12,249 nucleotides of DNA, from assembly GCA_023427705.1 (NCBI GenBank), contig JAEZAL010000058.1, forward strand, positions 1-12,249. Reading direction: 5' to 3'. Positions 6,648-12,249 of this stretch are shown here, in pieces. The notes beneath the pieces were generated by a model. That model was given only the letters and a program-made list of their open reading frames with translations, searched no databases and was not told where the DNA came from. Numbering within the stretch: position 1 is the first letter of the stretch; each line of letters opens with the position of its first letter. Made by a program: the position numbers and the translations under genes. The stretch is from Bacillota bacterium. Lineage in GTDB: Bacteria > Bacillota > Clostridia > Clostridiales > Clostridiaceae.

Positions 6648-7073
6648 ATGAAATATGAATTAAATATTTATGAGCTTGGACAATTATTATCTAAGGTTAC
6701 AAGCACATATGATGTAGATGTATTAACAAAATTAAAACTAAGTGGTGGATGGATGACTATAACTGGAAAAACTGAAGTAGTAGCAGTACCAGAAAATAGA
6801 GTAGTATTAAAAGGTAATAATATTATTACTTTAAAAATAAAGGACACTGGATATGAAGGAAGCTCACTAAAGCTAACTGGAGCAAAAGGTGGTTTATTTA
6901 ACATAGATTTAGCACCAACTAAATATAAGGAATTTGGTAATACAGGTCTTAATTTAAATAAGGTAAAGATTAATAATAATGAGTGTAAGCTTAGAATTGA
7001 TGAAGATATGATTTTTACAATTAGAAACGTATCAGTAGAAGAAATAGAAAAAATCATTAAAGATATTAAGTAA
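6648..7073 (+). CDS. Unrecognised 141-residue cytoplasmic protein
   Basis: I do not recognise this protein. It has no signal peptide, no membrane segment and no cysteine pair for metal binding. The sequence is rich in Lys, Asn, Val and Ile with alternating hydrophobic residues (GGWMTITGKTEVVAV, NNIITLKIKDTGYEG, GGLFNIDLAP), which suggests a mostly beta fold, and ends in a charged helix (SVEEIEKIIKDIK). A GAGGAA about 8 bases before the ATG supports the start. It follows the helicase remnant by 47 bases and is closed by a strong terminator, so it is probably a single-gene unit. A functional link to the helicase is only positional. Confidence 0.7.
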   Translation: MKYELNIYELGQLLSKVTSTYDVDVLTKLKLSGGWMTITGKTEVVAVPENRVVLKGNNIITLKIKDTGYEGSSLKLTGAKGGLFNIDLAPTKYKEFGNTGLNLNKVKINNNECKLRIDEDMIFTIRNVSVEEIEKIIKDIK

Positions 7074-7093
7074 GTTTAACTTAAATAAAAAGT

Positions 7094-7120
7094 AAAAACT
7101 CCGAAAGGAGTTTTTTATTT
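7094..7120 (+). terminator. Intrinsic terminator
   Basis: Arms AAAAACTCC (7094-7102) and GGAGTTTTT (7107-7115) pair perfectly around a GAAA tetraloop and run into T-rich sequence (7111-7123). It ends the transcript of the 141-residue protein gene. Confidence 0.9.
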
Positions 7121-7152
7121 TTTAGCAAAACATATATTTTAATAAAACAATA

Positions 7153-7181
7153 TGGACATCATAAATATAGGGTTGTATAAT
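7153..7181 (+). promoter_or_regulatory. Promoter of the threonine/serine exporter operon
   Basis: TGGACA (7153-7158, 5 of 6 to consensus), a 17-bp spacer and a perfect TATAAT (7176-7181). Transcription would start near 7188, about 29 bases before the ATG at 7217, which has AAGGAG at 7205-7210. Confidence 0.75.
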
Positions 7182-7216
7182 ATATAACGTTAATTTTAAA
7201 AAAGAAGGAGCAGACT

Positions 7217-7981
7217 ATGGAGATAAATGAAATACTTGAAGTAGCTAATTATGCTGGAAAAATAATGTTAGAAAGTGGTGCAGAGGCATATAGAGTAGAA
7301 GAAACTATGAATAGAATTTGTATTTCTTTAGGGGTAGAATCCGCAAGTAGTTATGCAACTCCAACTGTAATAATTTCTTCTGTATCACATAATAAATCTA
7401 TAAAGTCTTTAGTTGAAAGAATTTCAAATCGTTCGGTAAATATGCAGAAGATTGATAAAGTAAATGACTTAGCAAGAAAAATAAGTACTGATAACATAAC
7501 TTTAGAAGAATTAAAAAAAAGGCTTAAAGAAATAGAAGAAGAAAAAAGATATTCGAATAGCACTACGATTTTATTTTCAGCATTAGGTGCATTCGCTTTT
7601 GTATTTTTATTTGGTGGTTCTTTAAGAGATGCTATTGCAGCTTTTTTAATTGGATTAGCAGTAAAATTTATATCTATAAAATGTGATAATATTGGAATGA
7701 ATTCATTCTTTAATACTAGTATATCTGCAGGTATTTTAGCCTTATTATCAATAATATCTATAAAAATCAATTTAGCAAATGATATGGATAAGGTAATTAT
7801 AGGCTCAATAATGCTTTTAGTTCCAGGTCTTGCTATTACTAATGCAATAAGAGATACAGTAGCTGGAGATTTAGTTTCTGGTCTTGTAAGAGGTGCAGAG
7901 GCATTTTTAACAGCTATTGCAGTAGCTATTGGAACAGGTGTAGTTTTAAGTTTTTGGCTTAGTGTCTTTGGGAGGATATAA
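7217..7981 (+). CDS. Threonine/serine exporter, ThrE N-terminal-type subunit (DUF1212, YjjP-like)
   Basis: A 254-residue membrane protein matching the N-terminal half of the single-chain exporter ThrE. ThrE-family proteins export small amino acids such as threonine and serine; YjjP/YjjB of E. coli, of the same two-gene type, have been linked to succinate export. Residues about 1-112 form the conserved cytosolic domain (ANYAGKIMLESGAEAYRVEE, SSYATPTVIISS), ending in a charged helix (about 95-112). About five membrane segments follow between 115 and 252, including the conserved LVPGLAITNAIRD (201-213). One base separates its stop from the partner gene, and the partner's GGAGG lies inside its last codons, so both are made together. 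Substrate is inferred from family only. Confidence 0.88.
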   Translation: MEINEILEVANYAGKIMLESGAEAYRVEETMNRICISLGVESASSYATPTVIISSVSHNKSIKSLVERISNRSVNMQKIDKVNDLARKISTDNITLEELKKRLKEIEEEKRYSNSTTILFSALGAFAFVFLFGGSLRDAIAAFLIGLAVKFISIKCDNIGMNSFFNTSISAGILALLSIISIKINLANDMDKVIIGSIMLLVPGLAITNAIRDTVAGDLVSGLVRGAEAFLTAIAVAIGTGVVLSFWLSVFGRI

Positions 7982-7982
7982 A

Positions 7983-8441
7983 ATGATATTAGAAGTTGTA
8001 TCTGCTTTTATAGCAGCTTTTGCTTTTGGAATTGTATTTAACATAAAAGGTAAGAAATTATTCTCTGCAGCCATATGTGGTGCATTAGGATGGTTTGTTT
8101 ACAAGCTATCATTGATGTTTGGATATACTGATATAACATCTTTGTTTTTAGCTTCAATAGCATTAAGTGTGTATTCAGAAATATTTGCAAGGATATTAAA
8201 GACACCTGTAACTACCTTTGTTGTTGCAGCTTTAATACCTTTAGTTCCTGGAGGTGGAATGTATTATACCATGGTTGAAGCAATATCTGGTAATATTATG
8301 AAGTCTTTAGAAACTGGGATAAAAACTATGGCATCAGCAGGTGCCCTAGCACTTGGGATAATACTAGTTTCTACAGTAACAAAAACATTTATAAGAAATA
8401 AAAAAGTAGACATGAATAAAAACATAGTTAGCCACAAATAA
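7983..8441 (+). CDS. Threonine/serine exporter, ThrE C-terminal-type subunit (DUF3815, YjjB-like)
   Basis: A 152-residue, almost wholly hydrophobic protein with about five membrane segments, matching the C-terminal half of ThrE. The conserved PLVPGGGMYYTM (about 86-97) mirrors the LVPGLAITNA motif of its partner, as expected for two related half-transporters forming one channel. The frame extends upstream to a GTG at 7962, but GGAGG (7971-7975) lies 7 bases before the ATG at 7983, directly after the partner's stop, so 7983 is the start. The C-terminus is basic and cytosolic (IRNKKVDMNKN). A strong terminator at 8490 closes the operon. Confidence 0.88.
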   Translation: MILEVVSAFIAAFAFGIVFNIKGKKLFSAAICGALGWFVYKLSLMFGYTDITSLFLASIALSVYSEIFARILKTPVTTFVVAALIPLVPGGGMYYTMVEAISGNIMKSLETGIKTMASAGALALGIILVSTVTKTFIRNKKVDMNKNIVSHK

Positions 8442-8489
8442 TAGATTTGTAGTCACAAGTTACTTATTTATTATTTGACTATGGCTATG

Positions 8490-8520
8490 GGGCACTGCAG
8501 GACAGAATGCAGTGCCTTTT
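8490..8520 (+). terminator. Terminator of the exporter operon
   Basis: Perfect 9-bp GC-rich arms GGCACTGCA (8491-8499) and TGCAGTGCC (8508-8516), an 8-base loop and a TTTT tail. The T tail overlaps the -35 box of the next promoter. Confidence 0.9.
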
Positions 8521-8547
8521 GACATTTTAAAGATTAACTCATATAAT
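8519..8547 (+). promoter_or_regulatory. Consensus sigma-A promoter of the metallo-beta-lactamase-fold gene
   Basis: A perfect TTGACA (8519-8524), exactly 17 bp, and a perfect TATAAT (8542-8547). Transcription would start near 8554, about 30 bases before the TTG start. Its first two bases are the last two of the upstream terminator's T-run. A second TATAAT at 8551-8556 has no matching -35. Confidence 0.85.
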
Positions 8548-8583
8548 GATTATAATTAGTAATGACATTAGGGGGAATAGATT

Positions 8584-9522
8584 TTGACAAAAGAAAAGTA
8601 TTTAGAAAATGCTTATAAAAATACTATGAAAAAACACAAAGGAAATAAGAAAGCACAATTAATTACTACTATAGTATTTGTAATTATTGCAAGTATAACT
8701 GCGTACTTTGGTAAAGATATTGTGGGAGATAATAGTGGAGCACATGTAGGAACTCCAAGTGGCAATATTGAAATATCTTATTTAGATGTTGGACAAGGTG
8801 ATGCAGCATATATTAGAGTTAATGAGATTGATATACTTATAGATGCAGGTCCGAAAAGCGATGCAGATAAGCTAATGAAGCAATTAGAAGAAAAAAATAT
8901 AGATGATTTTGAAATAGTTATAGCTACACATCCTCATGAAGATCATATTGGAGGAATGACACGAGTTTTTGAAAGGTACGATGTTGAAAGCTTTTATATG
9001 CCTAAAGTAACTAACACTACAAAAACATTTGAAAATATGATGAAGGCAGTAAGTAATGAAGGTTTAAAAGCAAAAACAATAAAAGAAGGTACAAGTTTTG
9101 ATTTAGGAGAAGGTACTAAATTTATAGCTTATTCACCTATGAAAGATTCTTATGATGACTTTAACGATTATTCACCTATTATGAAGTTAACTTATGGGAA
9201 TAAATCTTTTATTTTCACAGGTGATGCAGAAAAGGCAGTAGAAGAGGAAGTTATGAAAAAATATTCTACTGAGTTAAAGGCAGATGTTATTAAGTTTGGT
9301 CATCATGGTTCTAGCACATCCTCTACAAAGGATTTTATAGAAGCAATATCACCAGAATATGGAATAATTAGTTGTGGATTAGATAATTCTTATGGGCATC
9401 CACATAGAGAAATTTTAGATTTAATAAATACAAAGGGGATAGAAGCTTATAGAACAGATACTCAAGGGCAAATTACAGTTACATCTGATGGAAATACAAT
9501 AAATATTACAACACAAAAATAA
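8584..9522 (+). CDS. Membrane-anchored metallo-beta-lactamase-fold hydrolase, ComEC C-domain-like
   Basis: A 312-residue protein with a basic cytosolic N-terminus (1-24), one membrane helix (about 25-42) and a metallo-beta-lactamase domain that should lie outside the membrane. Metal ligands are visible: H116-x-H118-x-D120-H121 in ATHPHEDHIGG and Asp214 in FTGDAE, followed by KFGHHGSSTSS (237-247, with His240/His241). With the YLDVGQGDA motif (66-74) and GHPH (271-274), this matches the family that includes the C-terminal domain of the competence protein ComEC, probably nucleases. Here the domain stands alone without the ComEC channel. The start is TTG, chosen because GGGGG (8571-8575) lies 8 bases upstream. 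It is a single-gene unit between its own promoter and a palindromic terminator; substrate unknown, with DNA or phosphodiesters likely from the family. Confidence 0.85.
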   Translation: MTKEKYLENAYKNTMKKHKGNKKAQLITTIVFVIIASITAYFGKDIVGDNSGAHVGTPSGNIEISYLDVGQGDAAYIRVNEIDILIDAGPKSDADKLMKQLEEKNIDDFEIVIATHPHEDHIGGMTRVFERYDVESFYMPKVTNTTKTFENMMKAVSNEGLKAKTIKEGTSFDLGEGTKFIAYSPMKDSYDDFNDYSPIMKLTYGNKSFIFTGDAEKAVEEEVMKKYSTELKADVIKFGHHGSSTSSTKDFIEAISPEYGIISCGLDNSYGHPHREILDLINTKGIEAYRTDTQGQITVTSDGNTINITTQK

Positions 9523-9532
9523 AAGATAATAT

Positions 9533-9568
9533 ATAAATAGGACTATATTTAAATATAGTCCTATTTAT
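9533..9568. terminator. Bidirectional terminator between convergent genes
   Basis: A perfect 36-bp palindrome centred at 9550/9551 with A-rich sequence on its left and T-rich on its right, so it reads as a terminator from both strands. It serves the plus-strand metallo-beta-lactamase-fold gene and the minus-strand permease gene, whose stop codon begins 2 bases after it. Confidence 0.9.
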
Positions 9569-9570
9569 TT

Positions 9571-11064
9571 TTATTTTAAAGTTTTCTTTTCATAGGAAGA
9601 ATATAAAATTATTGCTATGCTTCCAAAAATAATAGGTCCTGCAATTTGAAATAATGTAGATACATAGTCTTTACTTTCTAGTGCTGGCTGCAAAATTGTA
9701 AATATATTGGCAAAGCCTACAGTTAAAGTAACTATTATAGCAGCAATAGTAGCAAAGGATGTACTTTTATATACTTCAAATGGCTTTATAATCTCTTTTT
9801 TCTTTTTAAAATTGATAAAAGCAAAGGATAAGAACATATAAGGTATTGTCATTGCTACATTGCCCATTAAAACAAGATAATTTAGAAATACACTAGCACT
9901 TTTTCCTCCAAGGGAAGATATTAATATAATAGCTACTACAATGGTACATTGAACCCACATAGCATTTTTGTGCATATTGTTATTATCCTTGATAGTCCAA
10001 GATTTTGGCCATATTTTAGATGGAGTTCCCTCAAGTAATTGTTTTAAAGGTGAAAAGGCTAAAGTGAAAAAGGCACCTAATAGAGCTAAAAACATTGCTA
10101 AACCAATATATCTTGCAAATAAAGAACCTAATAAATTAATAGTATTTTCAGATAGGTTAAATGCTTTTCCAATTTCAATACCTAAATTCTTAATTACTAT
10201 ATAAGAGACGTTTGCCATATTAACATCTCCACCTTTTAATACAGAATTCCAATTAATAAAAAATCCTTCGAATAAAATAGCTAGAGAATAACCAATTCCA
10301 ATTACTATAGCAGCAATTTTGACACCTTTAGGAAATGTCTTTTCTGGATTTTCTGTAGAGTCTACTAGTCCGCCAACAGCTTCTAATCCACCATATGCAA
10401 ATAAGGCAAATACTAAAAATCCTAATATTCCAAGTGGAGTTTGATAAAATGGATTAGGTGATTTTGTAAGTGAATTTATATCTAATGGTTCTGCCAATTT
10501 AAATTTATTTGCAACTAAAACTATTAATCCTCCTATTAACAAAACTAAGTTAGCGCTAGTGACAAATATTCCACCTATAGAAGCAATTTTTGCTATGCTT
10601 TTTAATCCCTTTGAAGAAATAAATGTAATAAAAATTACAAAAATAGAACCTAGAATTCCTAATGTTGTGGCTGGACTTAGCCCAAATATAGACCAGGTAG
10701 AAGTAGTATCTTTACCAAAGAGCAAATTTGAAAATGGAACCCAAATAGAAGATGACACACTAACCATCCATATTAAATAGGAACTATACCACATAAAAGT
10801 TCCAACAAAAGCATATCTAGGACCAACAGATTTGTTCATCCAAGTATATATTCCACCAGTTTCTTTCCTAAAAGCAGCTCCGAATTCTGCCATCATAAAA
10901 GCATAGGGAAGAAAGAAAAATATTGCTGAAAATATGTACCAAGGAATTGCAGAATACCCCATTAAATAAAATGCTCTTGGTATATTATTAAAGCCAAATA
11001 CTGATGTGAAAATCATTAAAATGAGAGCTGATAACGTTAATTTATCTTTATTAGAATTTGACAT
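9571..11064 (-). CDS. yjeM: APC-superfamily amino-acid permease, YjeM-like (glutamate/GABA transporter family)
   Basis: A 497-residue integral membrane protein with about twelve hydrophobic segments, the usual size and layout of APC transporters. The N-terminal region (LMIFTSVFGFNNIPRAFY, GYSAIPWYIFSA, FMMAEFGAAF) and the GGIYTWMNKSVGPRYAF loop are as I recall them in YjeM of enterobacteria, annotated in the glutamate/GABA antiporter family. The mid-chain FALFAYGGLEAVGGLVD is the typical APC substrate-region helix. The real substrate cannot be read from the sequence. AAGGAGG lies 9 bases before the ATG on the minus strand. It is transcribed towards the metallo-beta-lactamase-fold gene and away from the aldo/keto reductase gene; the 157-base divergent gap holds the plus-strand promoter, but I see no clear minus-strand promoter. 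Confidence 0.85.
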   Translation of the reverse strand: MSNSNKDKLTLSALILMIFTSVFGFNNIPRAFYLMGYSAIPWYIFSAIFFFLPYAFMMAEFGAAFRKETGGIYTWMNKSVGPRYAFVGTFMWYSSYLIWMVSVSSSIWVPFSNLLFGKDTTSTWSIFGLSPATTLGILGSIFVIFITFISSKGLKSIAKIASIGGIFVTSANLVLLIGGLIVLVANKFKLAEPLDINSLTKSPNPFYQTPLGILGFLVFALFAYGGLEAVGGLVDSTENPEKTFPKGVKIAAIVIGIGYSLAILFEGFFINWNSVLKGGDVNMANVSYIVIKNLGIEIGKAFNLSENTINLLGSLFARYIGLAMFLALLGAFFTLAFSPLKQLLEGTPSKIWPKSWTIKDNNNMHKNAMWVQCTIVVAIILISSLGGKSASVFLNYLVLMGNVAMTIPYMFLSFAFINFKKKKEIIKPFEVYKSTSFATIAAIIVTLTVGFANIFTILQPALESKDYVSTLFQIAGPIIFGSIAIILYSSYEKKTLK

Positions 11065-11156
11065 TTATTTAAACCTCCTTAATTTACTACTAGTTTATTT
11101 TGCTCAAAATTTAGTAATTGCATTAAGGAAAGTTTATCCATTAAGATATATCTAGG

Positions 11157-11185
11157 TTAATAGATATAGAAAGATATGGTATAAT
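11157..11185 (+). promoter_or_regulatory. Extended -10 promoter of the aldo/keto reductase gene
   Basis: TTAATA (11157-11162, 4 of 6), 17 bp, then TGGTATAAT: a perfect TATAAT (11180-11185) with the TG of an extended -10 at 11177-11178. Transcription would start near 11192. Confidence 0.7.
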
Positions 11186-11221
11186 TAACTTATTAAATTA
11201 ATGTAATTAGGAGGTATTAAT

Positions 11222-12124
11222 TTGGATACTATTAAATTAAGGGATGATTTAGAGTTTTCTAGAATAGTTCATGGCTATTGGAGGTTAATGGATTGGAATA
11301 TAAGTGATAATGAATTAGTAAAATTAATAGAAGAAGTTTATGATTTAGGTATTACTACTGTTGATCATGCTGATATTTATGGGAATTTTTCTTGTGAAGA
11401 GAAGTTTGGTAATGCACTAAAATTAAATAAAGGGTTAAGAGAAAAACTACAAATAGTAACAAAGTGTGGAATTAAGTTTCCATCTGTAAATAGACCAGAA
11501 AATAAATCACATTGTTATGATACAAGTAAAGAACATATTATTAATTCAGTAGAAAGATCATTAAAAAATTTCAATACTGATTATTTAGATTTATTATTAA
11601 TTCATAGAGTTGATGCATTATTAAATCCAGAAGAAGTTGCAGAGGCTTTCACAAAACTAAAGAATCAAGGTAAGGTTAAATATTTTGGAGTTTCTAATTT
11701 TTTACCTTCACAATTTAATATGTTAAATTCTTATTTAGATAATAGTCTTGTAACAAATCAAGTGGAAGTTTCACCTTTATGTTTAGATGCATTTGAAAAT
11801 GGAACTTTAGATTTAATGCTAGAAAAAAGAGTTAAACCAATGGCTTGGTCACCACTTGCAGGTGGAAGATTATTTAAAGGAAATGACGAAAGAGCTATAA
11901 GAGTTCAAAAAGCACTAAATAAAATAAAAGAAGAAGTATCGGCTAATGATATTGACGAAGTTGCATATGCATGGTTACTTATGCATCCAAGTAAGATTAT
12001 GCCTATAGTTGGATCAGGAAAACTAGATAGAATAAAAGCAGCAATTAGAGCAACAGAAATAAAATTAACTAGAGATCAATGGTTTGAAATATATGTTGCT
12101 TCAAGAGGAGTAGATATTCCTTAA
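11222..12124 (+). CDS. ydhF: Aldo/keto reductase, YdhF-like
   Basis: A 300-residue NAD(P)H-dependent oxidoreductase of the AKR superfamily, a soluble TIM barrel that reduces carbonyls. The catalytic tetrad is complete: Asp48 and Tyr53 in TTVDHADIYG, Lys81 in VTKCG and His128 in LLIHR. The cofactor region is seen as GVSNF, MAWSPLAGG and PIVGSGKLDR. The opening VHGYWRLMDWN, the HADIYG motif and the length closely match E. coli YdhF, whose physiological substrate is not established as far as I know. The start is TTG at 11222, chosen because AGGAGG (11209-11214) lies 7 bases upstream and the family's N-terminus aligns there. It has its own promoter and is followed by hairpins, so it is a single-gene unit. 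Confidence 0.9.
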   Translation: MDTIKLRDDLEFSRIVHGYWRLMDWNISDNELVKLIEEVYDLGITTVDHADIYGNFSCEEKFGNALKLNKGLREKLQIVTKCGIKFPSVNRPENKSHCYDTSKEHIINSVERSLKNFNTDYLDLLLIHRVDALLNPEEVAEAFTKLKNQGKVKYFGVSNFLPSQFNMLNSYLDNSLVTNQVEVSPLCLDAFENGTLDLMLEKRVKPMAWSPLAGGRLFKGNDERAIRVQKALNKIKEEVSANDIDEVAYAWLLMHPSKIMPIVGSGKLDRIKAAIRATEIKLTRDQWFEIYVASRGVDIP

Positions 12125-12164
12125 GAGAATGTAAAATGAATAATGAATAATGTAAAATTAAAGA

Positions 12165-12186
12165 AGAAACTCCGTAAGGAGTTTCT
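12165..12186 (+). terminator. Hairpin terminator of the aldo/keto reductase gene
   Basis: Perfect 9-bp arms AGAAACTCC (12165-12173) and GGAGTTTCT (12178-12186) with a GTAA loop, 40 bases after the stop. A T-run is present but 10 bases downstream (12197-12202), so efficiency is uncertain. The stem is very like the one at 7094. Confidence 0.65.
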
Positions 12187-12204
12187 AAAATAAAAATTTT
12201 TTCA

Positions 12205-12223
12205 GTAATTCGTTTCGAATTAC
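12205..12223. repeat. Short perfect hairpin
   Basis: GTAATTCG (12205-12212) and CGAATTAC (12216-12223) pair perfectly around TTT. It is part of the larger palindromic repeat at the window end. Confidence 0.55.
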
Positions 12224-12249
12224 ATCAATAATTCTACATTCTACATTTT

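Larger units (their letters stand above)
12126..12249. repeat. Palindromic MITE-like intergenic repeat, probably cut by the window end
   Basis: AATGTAAAATG-type tandem units (12128-12160) are repeated in inverted, imperfect form at 12227-12247 (reverse complement AATGTAGAATGTAG...). Between them lie two perfect hairpins: AGAAACTCC-gtaa-GGAGTTTCT and GTAATTCG-ttt-CGAATTAC. Short elements with such tandem AATG-like ends around a palindromic core are common in clostridial intergenic regions; the copy here may continue past the window. Confidence 0.5.

Noticed and set aside
7351..7770. Minus-strand frame opposite the exporter gene
   Set aside because: It lies wholly inside a well-supported ThrE-type gene and shows no independent signals. 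The same holds for the frames opposite the lipoprotein, the 141-residue protein and the permease.
11065..11200. A minus-strand promoter for the permease gene
   Set aside because: Several AT-rich -10-like words occur, but none has a convincing -35 at the right distance.

Overview
The window is strongly AT-rich, uses AGGAGG-type ribosome binding sites and has low-GC Gram-positive promoters (TTGACA/TATAAT-like). Its gene content (a DUF4829-type lipoprotein, a UvrD helicase with an inserted exonuclease domain, a two-gene ThrE exporter) fits a Clostridium-type Firmicute. No rRNA, tRNA or CRISPR array was seen.

Region 1 (1 to about 4060) is the right-hand part of a mobile element of the Tn554 type. 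It opens inside a tyrosine recombinase gene of the TnpB kind whose reading frame is still open at base 1. A translationally coupled TnpC-like gene follows, then a block of nested palindromes, two small genes for exported proteins (a lipoprotein and a membrane-anchored protein), and a small serine recombinase. The two exported-protein genes lie between 25-bp imperfect inverted repeats at 1952-1976 and 3262-3286. The second repeat lies just upstream of the serine recombinase gene. This arrangement resembles a DNA-invertase cassette and is the most interesting structure here, although the centres of the two repeats differ.

Region 2 (about 4061-6600) is a UvrD-family helicase gene that has lost its 5' end. 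The readable frame starts inside the Walker A (P-loop) codons, at the point where the mobile element stops. The simplest reading is that the element inserted into the P-loop codons of a chromosomal helicase gene, and that the helicase start lies beyond the unseen left end of the element.

Region 3 (6600-12249) looks like ordinary chromosome: an unrecognised 141-residue protein; a two-gene threonine/serine exporter; a membrane-anchored ComEC-like metallo-beta-lactamase-fold protein; a convergent YjeM-like amino-acid permease on the minus strand; and a YdhF-like aldo/keto reductase. Most units have a recognisable promoter and hairpin terminator. The window ends in a palindromic, MITE-like intergenic repeat.
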